This document shows, piece by piece, positions 9,007-36,735 of a stretch of DNA of 64,000 nucleotides. Location: contig NZ_CP029192.1 in the NCBI RefSeq assembly GCF_008642315.1, positions 2,170,001 through 2,234,000 on the forward strand. The letters are read 5' to 3'. The notes under the pieces were generated by a model, which ran no database searches, was not told where the DNA came from, and worked only from the letters and a program-made list of their open reading frames with translations. Origin of the DNA: Streptomyces venezuelae (lineage in GTDB: Bacteria > Actinomycetota > Actinomycetes > Streptomycetales > Streptomycetaceae). The position numbers and the translations under genes are program-made. The stretch's first letter is position 1, and every line of letters starts with the position of its first letter.

Positions 9007-9032
9007 GCCGTGCCGGAACGTTCCGGCACGGC
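9007..9032. promoter_or_regulatory. LacI-type operator O2
   Basis: Perfect 26-bp palindrome whose central 18 bp are identical to O1, 48 bp upstream of the amidase ATG. Two copies 35 bp apart in one divergent promoter region suggest cooperative binding. Confidence 0.8.
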
Positions 9033-9079
9033 CGTCCCGCGCCCCGTCCGTACCGCTCCCCGGAAGTCTGGAAGTCGTC

Positions 9080-10024
9080 ATGCGTCTGATCACCGCGTAC
9101 AACCCGCCCGCGTCCCCCACCAGGACCCGGCCCGCCGAACGGTCCCCCCTGCGCGTGGCCGCCGTGCAGCAGCGCTGGCACCGCGACCCGGACGAGCACC
9201 GCGCGGCCCTGCGCGAGGGCATCCGTCTCGCGGCGGCGGAGGGCGCGCGGGTGGTGTGCCTCCAGGAGCTGACGCTCTCGCCGTACTTCGCGGTCGTCCG
9301 CAAGGCCGACCACCCCGCCCCGGCCGAGCCCGAGGAGCTGCTCACCGGTCCGACGTTCACCTTCGCCGCCGAGGCGGCGCGTGAGTACGGGGTGTACGTG
9401 CACGCCTCGCTGTACGAGCGGGCCCCGGCGCCGGACGGCGAGGACGACGGCCTCGGCTACAACACCGCGATCCTCGTGGCCCCGGACGGCACTCTCGCCC
9501 AGCGCACCCGCAAGACGCACATCCCGGTCTCGGAGGGCTACTACGAGGACCACTGGTTCCGGCAGGGCCCGGCCGGCGACGACGCGTTCCCGCTGGTGCG
9601 GGTCGACGACGCCAGCCTCGGCCTGCCGACCTGCTGGGACCAGTGGTTCCCCGAGCTGGCCCGCGCCTACTCGCTGGCCGGGGCCGACGTCCTCGTCTAC
9701 CCGACCGCCATCGGCTCCGAGCCCGGCCACCCCGGCTTCGACACGCAGCCGATCTGGCAGAAGGTCATCACCGGCAACGCGATCGCCAACGCGACGTTCA
9801 TGGTGGTGCCGAACCGGATCGGCTCCGAGAACGGCCTCACGTTCTACGGGAGCTCGTTCATCGTCGACCCCTACGGCCGGGTCCTCGCGCAGGCCCCGCG
9901 CGACGAGCCCGCCGTCCTGGTCGCCGACCTCGACCTCGACGCCCGCCGCGACTGGCTCGAGCTCTTCCCGTTCCTGGCGACGCGCCGCCCCGACGCGTAC
10001 GGGCCGCTCACGACCACGAGCTGA
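9080..10024 (+). CDS. Nitrilase-superfamily amidase (N-carbamoylputrescine amidase-like)
   Basis: A 314-residue carbon-nitrogen hydrolase with the complete catalytic triad: Glu63 in VVCLQELTLSPYF, Lys145 in RTRKTHIP and Cys185 in PTCWDQWFPE. The CWDQWFPE and PTAIGSEP motifs are characteristic of N-carbamoylputrescine amidases (AguB), which convert N-carbamoylputrescine to putrescine, CO2 and ammonia. A ureido or amide substrate linked to polyamine or nitrogen catabolism is therefore likely but not proven. ATG 9080 is chosen because the MRLITAYNP start fits the family. The upstream frame runs through the LacI operators. Control by the divergent LacI regulator is inferred. Confidence 0.85.
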   Translation: MRLITAYNPPASPTRTRPAERSPLRVAAVQQRWHRDPDEHRAALREGIRLAAAEGARVVCLQELTLSPYFAVVRKADHPAPAEPEELLTGPTFTFAAEAAREYGVYVHASLYERAPAPDGEDDGLGYNTAILVAPDGTLAQRTRKTHIPVSEGYYEDHWFRQGPAGDDAFPLVRVDDASLGLPTCWDQWFPELARAYSLAGADVLVYPTAIGSEPGHPGFDTQPIWQKVITGNAIANATFMVVPNRIGSENGLTFYGSSFIVDPYGRVLAQAPRDEPAVLVADLDLDARRDWLELFPFLATRRPDAYGPLTTTS

Positions 10025-10030
10025 GCGACC

Positions 10031-10060
10031 CGTCGCCGGGCGCGGGCGGTCCCCCGCCGC

Positions 10061-10076
<16 letters not shown>
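10031..10076. terminator. 13-bp perfect stem between convergent genes
   Basis: CGTCGCCGGGCGC pairs perfectly with its complement around a 20-nt GC-rich loop that can itself pair. It sits between the amidase stop and the alaS stop, overlapping the last codons of alaS. Confidence 0.75.
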
Positions 10077-12706
<2,630 letters not shown>

Positions 12707-13304
12707 GGGGGGTGCTGCTCCGTTCGTGGTGCCCAGAGGGGGCGTGGGGCGGCGGCGCGGTCCGGGTGCCGGGGGCCGAGGTGGACCGCGAGCCCCGTGC
12801 CCGCTGCCGCGGGACGGGTGACCGGCGTCCAGCCCGCCCGTCCGTAGAAGGCGCGGGCCTCCTCGGCGGCCACGGAGGTCAGCAGCCAGCAGCGGCCGTC
12901 GGCCCGGTCCTCGGTCACCGCGTCCAGCAGCCCGGTGCCCACACCGGTACCCCTCGCGCGCGAGGAAACCGCCAGTTCGTCCACTTCTCGGCCGCCGCAC
13001 AGCCAGGCGGCCGTGCGTTCCTCGCCGAGGGCGGCCGCTATCTGGGGGTAGCACCGGCTCGTGGGGAACGGCGACGGCGTCGTCCAGGCGGTGGCCCAGC
13101 CGAGGACGGTGTCCCCGTCGAGCGCCAGTGCGGCGGTGAAGCCGGGCCGGGTGACGTCGGCCGCGAGCCGCCGCAGGTAGCCGTCGGCGTGCTCGGGCCC
13201 TTCGTCCCAGGGCGCGCCTCCGAAGGCGTCCACGTACACGCTCCGGACGCCGTCCGCGTACGACAGCAGACGGCTTCCGGAGACGGCCTCGACGGTGACG
13301 GCCA

Positions 13305-14375
13305 TCAGGCGGCCCGGGCCGGCGCGCTCGGCAGCGGGGTGAGCGAGGCGTAGTCGAGCGGTGCCGACGGGTCGACCGACACGTTCAGCGGCGCTGGTTC
13401 GGCGTCGGCGCGCACCAGCAGGTCGCCGACGGCTGCGATCATGGCGCCGTTGTCCGTGCACAACGTCATGGGCGGCACGCGCAGCTCGATCCCGGCGGCC
13501 GCGCACCGCTCCTCGGCGAGCCCGCGGACCCGGGAGTTCGCCGCCACGCCACCGACGACGACCAGCGTCCGTACGTCGTACGCGCGACAGGCCGCCAGCG
13601 CCTTGCGGGTCAGTACGTCGGCGACGGCCTCCTGAAGCGCCGCGGCCCCGTCGGCCACCGACAGCTCCTCGCCCCGGACGCGGTGCCGCTCGACCCAGCG
13701 GGCCGCGGCGGTCTTGAGCCCGGAGAAGGAGAAGGCGTACGGGTCGTCGCCGGAGCGGGTCAGCGGCCGGGGGAACGCCACAGCTCTCGGGTCCCCGTCG
13801 CGCGCCGCGCGGTCGATCGCGGGACCGCCCGGGTAGGGCAGGCCGAGGATCCGGGCGACCTTGTCGAAGCACTCCCCCGCGGCGTCGTCCAGCGTGTCGC
13901 CGAGGTGCAGGATCGGCTCGCGCACCAGGTCCCGGACCAGGAGCAGCGAGGTGTGCCCGCCCGAGACGATGAGCACGACGCACGGTTCGGGCAGCGGGCC
14001 GTGTTCCAGGATGTCGGCGGCGACGTGCCCGGCCAGGTGGTGCACCCCGTACAGCGGGACCCCGGCCGAGTAGGCCAGCGTCTTGGCGCCCGCGAGCCCC
14101 ACCTGGAGTGCGCCGGACAGGCCGGGTCCTGTGGTGACGGCGACCGCGTCGAGCTGGTTCAGCCGCAGTCCTGCCTGGTCGAGGGCCTGGCGGACGACGG
14201 GGTTGAAGGCGTGCAGGTGCGCGCGGGCGGCGATCTCCGGCACGACACCGCCGTACCGCGCGTGCTCGTCCATGCTCGACGCCACCACGTGCGCGAGCAG
14301 CTCTCCGTCCCGGACGATCCCCGCACCGGTCTCGTCGCACGACGACTCGATGCCCAGCACCACTGGTTTGCCCAT
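13305..14375 (-). CDS. tsaD: TsaD-like N6-threonylcarbamoyladenosine transferase subunit, probable second copy
   Basis: A 356-residue ASKHA-fold protein of the Kae1/TsaD family, which transfers threonylcarbamoyl from TC-AMP to A37 of ANN-decoding tRNAs. Visible motifs are [10 protein letters not shown] at the N-terminus, the metal-binding [43 protein letters not shown] and [13 protein letters not shown] 14375 is supported by GGAG 9 nt upstream. The frame to 14423 adds a Cys-rich stretch encoded by the leader. No tsaB, tsaE or rimI homologue flanks it, unlike the housekeeping tsaE-rimI-tsaB-tsaD arrangement in actinobacteria, so this is probably a paralogue. First gene of a coupled three-gene unit. 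Confidence 0.9.
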   Translation of the reverse strand: MGKPVVLGIESSCDETGAGIVRDGELLAHVVASSMDEHARYGGVVPEIAARAHLHAFNPVVRQALDQAGLRLNQLDAVAVTTGPGLSGALQVGLAGAKTLAYSAGVPLYGVHHLAGHVAADILEHGPLPEPCVVLIVSGGHTSLLLVRDLVREPILHLGDTLDDAAGECFDKVARILGLPYPGGPAIDRAARDGDPRAVAFPRPLTRSGDDPYAFSFSGLKTAAARWVERHRVRGEELSVADGAAALQEAVADVLTRKALAACRAYDVRTLVVVGGVAANSRVRGLAEERCAAAGIELRVPPMTLCTDNGAMIAAVGDLLVRADAEPAPLNVSVDPSAPLDYASLTPLPSAPARAA

Positions 14376-14406
14376 TGCACACGCTCCTTCTGCACACTTC
14401 CCGCAC

Positions 14407-14423
14407 TTGCAATATATGTGCAA
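14407..14423. promoter_or_regulatory. AT-rich inverted repeat upstream of tsaD
   Basis: TTGCA and TGCAA arms are separated by 7 nt (TTGCAATATATGTGCAA), 32 bp before the tsaD ATG. It is strikingly AT-rich for this genome, so it is a candidate operator or -10 region. Further TGCA-containing repeats (TGTGCA) lie between it and the start codon. Confidence 0.4.
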
Positions 14424-14478
14424 TAGGAGAGTCGGGTCCGCACGAGGTGCCGCGCCGCGTCAGACCGGGGAGGACGTC

Positions 14479-15375
14479 TCAGGCAGCCGGCACGTCCCGC
14501 ACGAAGCGCCGCAGACATGCCCGTACGACGTCGGGCCGCTCCAGCCAGGGCTCGTGACCGGCGCCTTCGACGCGGGTCAGCGGATGACCGAGATCGCGCG
14601 CGAGTGCGGCGAGCGCCGACAAGGGGCGGGGGTCGTCGCATCCGCCGAGCAGCTCGGTCCGCGCGGGCAGCCGTTCGCGCAGCTCGTCCACCCGCCCGTC
14701 GAGGGGATCCGCGCGCCCCGCGTCGCCGAGCTCACGGTTCATGGCCCAGGCGACGGGGCGCCGCAGTCGGGCACCGCGCTCCGCCCACCACCGGCCACGT
14801 CCGGCATCGGAGTGGTCGGTGAACCAGGCGAGCGTGAGCAGCTCGACCTCCTGCTCCTCGGTCCGGTGCGGCACCCCCTCCAGTACGCGGAGCCGCTCCC
14901 GCTGCGCCTCGGTCATGCGCCGCTTCCGCTCGGCCCGGTACGCGGCGCGCCAGTCCCCGAGGAACGGCCCGCACATCAGCATCGCCGCGGCCGCCCGGTC
15001 CGGGTGCGCGAGACAGAACCGGGCGGCGAGGTCGGCGCCGTAGGAGTGCCCGATCAGCACGGCCCGGCGCGCGCCCCACGCGTCGAGGAGTTCGCCGAGA
15101 TCGTCGACGTGCCGGGCGAGAGTGTGCCGCCCCTGCCACGGCGACCGGCCGGTCCCGCGCTGGTCGTACCGGTAGACGGGGGCGAGGTCCGCGACCATGG
15201 CGGCGACGTCGGCCAGATAGTCGGGCAGGCCGGGGCCGCCGTGGAGCAGCACGACGGGCGGCGGCCGCTCACCGTCCGCGCCCCGCGGCCCGCCGTCCAC
15301 CGGCGCTGCCGCCGTCCAGCGCACCCGCGCCCCGTCGGTGAGTGACGTGCGGCCCTGCTTCTCGATGAAGGTCAC
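14479..15375 (-). CDS. Alpha/beta hydrolase (proline-iminopeptidase-like)
   Basis: A 298-residue alpha/beta hydrolase. The oxyanion segment HGGPGLPDYL, the RYDQRGTGRS motif and the nucleophile elbow GHSYG are all present. A cap region is followed by the catalytic His in GAGHEPWLE near the C-terminus. HGGPG together with DQRGTGRS is typical of prolyl aminopeptidase/tricorn-interacting-factor relatives, but many such proteins have other substrates. GTG 15375 is chosen because the family N-terminus begins there; upstream sequence to 15549 is not protein-like. It is about 100 bp from tsaD on the same strand, so co-transcription is not certain. Confidence 0.8.
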   Translation of the reverse strand: MTFIEKQGRTSLTDGARVRWTAAAPVDGGPRGADGERPPPVVLLHGGPGLPDYLADVAAMVADLAPVYRYDQRGTGRSPWQGRHTLARHVDDLGELLDAWGARRAVLIGHSYGADLAARFCLAHPDRAAAAMLMCGPFLGDWRAAYRAERKRRMTEAQRERLRVLEGVPHRTEEQEVELLTLAWFTDHSDAGRGRWWAERGARLRRPVAWAMNRELGDAGRADPLDGRVDELRERLPARTELLGGCDDPRPLSALAALARDLGHPLTRVEGAGHEPWLERPDVVRACLRRFVRDVPAA

Positions 15376-15488
15376 CGCGGCGAAGCTACCCGGTCGCAGG
15401 GGCGGGAGCGGGTGCGTGCACCGGCGCGGACACCCGCCAGTACAGGCGTGGGCCATCCGCAGGACACCCCCAGGACACCCGTGAGGAA

Positions 15489-15538
15489 GATCACTGAGGA
15501 CAACCCCGCTCCTCCCCGCGCCATCCTCCCCAGTGATC
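15489..15538. promoter_or_regulatory. Long-spaced inverted repeat in divergent promoter region
   Basis: GATCACTG and CAGTGATC form perfect 8-bp arms 34 nt apart, between the alpha/beta hydrolase and PIG-L starts. Nearby, AGGACACCC occurs twice (about 15460-15480). Role unknown. Confidence 0.3.
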
Positions 15539-15607
15539 AAGGAGTCCACGGCGGCGCCTCACGAGCCGAGTGGCCGGTACGTCACATGCAGATAGGCAAG
15601 ACCACTC

Positions 15608-17914
15608 ATGCCCCCCGAGAAGCGCACTCTCCCGCGCCTGCGCGCCACCCGTCGCAACGTCCTCGCGGCCACCGTGCTGGGTGCCATGGCGCCCGTAGGG
15701 GTCGGCATCGGCCTGGCCGTCCGCTCGTCGGGGGACAGCGGCGAGGCGCCCCTCGACCCGCACCAGGCGCCGGACATGAGCAAGGCGGCCCCGACGGGTA
15801 CGTGGGCGGCCTCCGGGCCGCAGCCGCAGACCACCGAAGCGATCGTGCAGATCGTCGCGCACCCCGACGACGACCTGTTCTTCATCAACCCGGAGGTCGG
15901 GCAGTCGCTGCGCAGCGGCAGGCCGCTGACCACGATCTACCTGACGTCCGGCGAGTCCAACGGCGTCAACGGGCCTCGGGCGGGCGCGGGTACGGGTGCG
16001 GGCAGGGACGTGGGCCTGGGCGCGAGCCAGGGCCGGCCCCGCCCGAAGAGCGACAAGCGCAAGTACGCCAAGGCGCGGCAGAACGGCATCCGCGCCGCGT
16101 ACGCGGAGATGGTCACCGGGCGCCCGGACCACCCCTGGCAGCGCACCATGATTGCGACGGCCGGTGGGGGGCATGCGGAGCTCGACACGTTGCAGGGGTA
16201 CCCCCACATCCACCTGGTGTGGACGCTGCTGCACGAGGCGGGCAGCATCACCGGCGACCGCCCGCACAGCCTGCACGGACTGTGGGAGGGCCGGATCGAC
16301 GCGCTCGGCTCGCAACTGGCGCACGGCGGGCCCGTCACCCGCGACTTCTCGTACACGAAGGAACAGCTCATCCAGACCCTGACCGGCTACCTCCGGCGGT
16401 TCCGGCCCACGCAGGTCCGGATGCAGAACCCGACACCGGGCCGCCTGGACCGCAACCTCAAGTGTTCCGACCACCAGGACCACCGGTTCGGCGCCCGTTT
16501 CGTCCAGCAGGCACTCGCCCGGTACGCGGCCTCCGGTTCGCGCCCCCACTTCACCGTGCAGACCTACATGGGCTACTTCAACGGCGGCCTGCCCCAGGCC
16601 CTGGACCCCGCGTCCGGCGCGTCGAAGGCACGCACCCTCGCGACGTACTCCGCGAGCGACGACGCGATCCGCGAGGCCTGCGGGGACCCGGCGGGCTGCG
16701 GTGACCTCAAGGTCGCCGCGAGCCCGAAGCCCCGCTGGTCGCACAGCATCCACCACGCGGGCGACAGCGGCGCCGACTGGCTGCTGGCGGGCAAGGACGA
16801 CAGCCTGTGGGCCTTCGCCGTGCTCGACGGCCGCATCGCGCACTGGCACCGGCCCGGCGGCAAGGGCGGGGCTGGTGGAAAGTGGGGCGCGGGCCGTTGG
16901 AAGGGGCCCGTGTTCCAGCCGGGGACCGGCATCGACACCGGTGTACGCCCGACGGCTCTCCCCGACGGACGGATCGCCGTCTTCGGCACGCGCACGCTGT
17001 CCGGCGACGGAGCGGTGGACGGGTACAGCAGGGAAGTCGGGTACGTCGTCCAGCAAGGCCCCGGCGAGCCCTTCGGGCCCTGGCAGTCGCTGGGCACCCC
17101 CGAGCTGTCCGACGAGATCGGTACGAACGACATCAGCTCCCCCGCGGTCGTCGTGGACCGCGACGGCGCGATGTCGGTCTTCCTGCGTGACAGCACCCAC
17201 CAGCTGACGACACGCGCCCAGCAGCCGGACGGCACGTGGACGCCGTGGCGTGCCCTGGGCGGCGAGGCGGTGCACGGCGACCCGGTCGCGGCGACGGACC
17301 GTGCCGGGCGCGCCTACGTCCTCGCCGCGACCCCGCACACCGTCCTGGCCTGGATCCGGGACGAGCCGGGCGCGGACGTGCGCGGCCCGCTGGCCACCGG
17401 CCTCCCGGCCACCACCCTGCCGCTGACCCTGCGCAGGGACGACGACGGCGTCCGGGTCTTCTACCGCGCCCCGAACTCGGGGAACGTGTGCTCGGCCCGC
17501 CTGCACGCGGACGCCCTCACCGCCCCCTCCTCGGAACCGGGCCGCGTACGCCGCTCGTCCACCGCGCACACGTCGACGTCCGTCACCGACCTGGGCGGCG
17601 CGGGCGGCTACGGCCCCGTGAGCGCCACGGCCGACGACTGGGGCGGCGTGCTGCTCGCGGCCAGGACGGCCACGGGCGATGTCGCCACGGCGTGGGGCGC
17701 GTCGGGCACCGCGAGGACCCGCCCGCAGTGGAACCACACGGGCGTACTGCCCGCGGGCGCGCCGTCGAGCGCTCCCCTGTCGTCGGGCGGCGTCGTCCTC
17801 ACGATGCTCGGCCTCGACAGCCGCCTGTACTGGACCCACGCCACGCGTGGAGGAGGCCGCCTGGCTCCCTGGCAGCCGGTGGGTTCCCCGACGGAGGGGA
17901 GGTCGAGGGCCTGA
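15608..17914 (+). CDS. Tat-exported PIG-L family deacetylase with C-terminal propeller-like domain
   Basis: A 768-residue exported protein. A twin-arginine signal (TRRNVLAATVLGAMA) starts the protein. A PIG-L/LmbE deacetylase domain follows, with AHPDDD at residues 85-89 and the second metal motif DHQDH near residue 289. From about residue 370 to the end there are repeated W/D-rich blades (WLLAGKDDSLWAF, FGTRTLSGDG, SVFLRDSTHQL, LGLDSRLYWTHA), which resemble a beta-propeller or lectin-like module. Such enzymes remove N-acetyl groups from GlcNAc-type sugars. An extracytoplasmic polysaccharide substrate is inferred from the signal and the sugar-binding-like tail. The stop overlaps the acyltransferase ATG (TGATG). 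Confidence 0.88.
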   Translation: MPPEKRTLPRLRATRRNVLAATVLGAMAPVGVGIGLAVRSSGDSGEAPLDPHQAPDMSKAAPTGTWAASGPQPQTTEAIVQIVAHPDDDLFFINPEVGQSLRSGRPLTTIYLTSGESNGVNGPRAGAGTGAGRDVGLGASQGRPRPKSDKRKYAKARQNGIRAAYAEMVTGRPDHPWQRTMIATAGGGHAELDTLQGYPHIHLVWTLLHEAGSITGDRPHSLHGLWEGRIDALGSQLAHGGPVTRDFSYTKEQLIQTLTGYLRRFRPTQVRMQNPTPGRLDRNLKCSDHQDHRFGARFVQQALARYAASGSRPHFTVQTYMGYFNGGLPQALDPASGASKARTLATYSASDDAIREACGDPAGCGDLKVAASPKPRWSHSIHHAGDSGADWLLAGKDDSLWAFAVLDGRIAHWHRPGGKGGAGGKWGAGRWKGPVFQPGTGIDTGVRPTALPDGRIAVFGTRTLSGDGAVDGYSREVGYVVQQGPGEPFGPWQSLGTPELSDEIGTNDISSPAVVVDRDGAMSVFLRDSTHQLTTRAQQPDGTWTPWRALGGEAVHGDPVAATDRAGRAYVLAATPHTVLAWIRDEPGADVRGPLATGLPATTLPLTLRRDDDGVRVFYRAPNSGNVCSARLHADALTAPSSEPGRVRRSSTAHTSTSVTDLGGAGGYGPVSATADDWGGVLLAARTATGDVATAWGASGTARTRPQWNHTGVLPAGAPSSAPLSSGGVVLTMLGLDSRLYWTHATRGGGRLAPWQPVGSPTEGRSRA

Positions 17915-18999
17915 TGCGCCTCCGGATGCCGACCGCCGAGCCGCGGGAGACGCAGGAGCCGCTGGACGCTCCGAACGGCAAGGGCGGCCGGGACGTCGGC
18001 CGCGACCCGTTCTTCGACAACGCGAAGTTCCTGCTGATCGTGCTGGTCGCCCTGGGCCACTCCTGGGAACAGATCGTCTACGGCACGCACGCGCTCCAGT
18101 CCGTGCACACGCTGATCTACACGTTCCACATGCCGGCGTTCATCCTGCTGTGCGGCTACTTCTCCCAGCGTTTCACGGGCCGCCCCGACCAGGTCCGCCG
18201 TCTCGTCGAAGGCGTCCTGCTCCCCTACCTGTTCTTCGAGCTGGCGTACTCGGCCACGAACAGCGCGGTGCGGGACGAGCCGTTCGCCTTCACCCCCACG
18301 GAACCGACGTACCTCTGCTGGTTCCTGATCGCCCTGTTCCTCTGGCGTCTGAGCACCCCGGTGTGGCGGGCCATCCGCTGGCCGGTACCGATGGCGGCGG
18401 CGCTCTCGCTGGCCGCGGGCCTGACCACCACGCACTACGACCTGGCGCTCCCCCGCGTCCTGATGTTCCTGCCCTGGTTCGTCCTGGGCCTGAACCTGCG
18501 CCCGGAACACTTCGCCCTCCTGCGCACCCGCATGGCCCGCCGCTGCGGCGTACCGGCCCTGCTCTGTGCCGGAGCGGCGTCCTACCTGTGGATTCCGGCC
18601 CCCGACGAGCACTGGCTCTCCATGGACACGGGCTACACGGACCTGGACGTGGGCTGGCCCCAGTACCTGGCCGTCCGCATCGGCATCTTCGCCGTCAGCG
18701 CGGTCCTGGTGGCCGCGTTCTTCGCCTGCGTCCCCCGCCGCCGCACCGTCTTCACCGCCCTGGGCGCGGCGACGATGTACCCGTACCTCCTCCACGGCCT
18801 GCTGATCCGCGCGGGCGAGGCGGCGGGCCTGTACCCGGTTCTGAAGGACCTGGGCGTCCTCGGCCAGGTCCTCCTCACCGTCGGCGTCGTCACGGCGGTG
18901 TTCCTGCTCTCGACGCCACCGGTGCGGAAGGTCTTCCGGCGCGTGGTGGAGCCCCGGTTGCCGCGGAGCCTCGTGCCGACGGGCGAGCGCTCGCCGTAG
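17914..18999 (+). CDS. Membrane acyltransferase (acyltransferase-3 / fucose-4-O-acetylase-like)
   Basis: A 361-residue integral membrane protein with about ten hydrophobic segments. It opens with DPFFDNAKFLLIVLVALGHSW, where the conserved His of acyltransferase-3 proteins occurs. The YTFHMPAFILLCGYFS segment follows, as in COG3594-type sugar O-acetyltransferases. The ATG shares one base with the PIG-L stop, with GGGAGG 10 nt upstream, so the two are coupled. Together they could trim and re-acylate a cell-surface glycan. They lie just before the NRPS but have a separate leader, and membership in the peptide cluster is doubtful. Confidence 0.85.
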   Translation: MRLRMPTAEPRETQEPLDAPNGKGGRDVGRDPFFDNAKFLLIVLVALGHSWEQIVYGTHALQSVHTLIYTFHMPAFILLCGYFSQRFTGRPDQVRRLVEGVLLPYLFFELAYSATNSAVRDEPFAFTPTEPTYLCWFLIALFLWRLSTPVWRAIRWPVPMAAALSLAAGLTTTHYDLALPRVLMFLPWFVLGLNLRPEHFALLRTRMARRCGVPALLCAGAASYLWIPAPDEHWLSMDTGYTDLDVGWPQYLAVRIGIFAVSAVLVAAFFACVPRRRTVFTALGAATMYPYLLHGLLIRAGEAAGLYPVLKDLGVLGQVLLTVGVVTAVFLLSTPPVRKVFRRVVEPRLPRSLVPTGERSP

Positions 19000-19074
19000 T
19001 CCACCCCAAATTCATTGGGCGAACGGCGACATGACGGAGCGTGACATCGGGCTCCGAGCGGACTCCACCCGTGC

Positions 19075-19104
19075 TTGACCGCCTCATGCCGGATGTAACA
19101 TGAT
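19075..19104 (+). promoter_or_regulatory. Candidate promoter for the NRPS operon
   Basis: TTGACC at 19075-19080 and CATGAT at 19099-19104 are separated by 18 bp, in an AT-richer patch of the 216-bp gap before the NRPS start. Transcription would begin near 19111, giving a leader of about 105 nt. Confidence 0.45.
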
Positions 19105-19187
19105 CTTTGTTCGACTTTGGAATGTGTGCGCGGGACACGGTGAGTGCCCGTCGCGCCGGGGGGCCAGAGGCGAAAGATCTTCACCTG

Positions 19188-19206
19188 CCCCCGTTATCCG
19201 TGGGGG
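19188..19206 (+). promoter_or_regulatory. Leader hairpin covering the NRPS ribosome binding site
   Basis: CCCCC and GGGGG arms flank a 9-nt loop. The GGGGG arm is the best Shine-Dalgarno for GTG 19216, 9 nt away. Pairing would mask the site. Confidence 0.4.
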
Positions 19207-19215
19207 ATTCACAAG

Positions 19216-36731
<17,516 letters not shown>

Positions 36732-36735
<4 letters not shown>

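Noticed and set aside
15491..17839. Long minus-strand open frame opposite the PIG-L gene
   Set aside because: It is a GC-bias shadow. The plus strand encodes a Tat signal and both PIG-L metal motifs.
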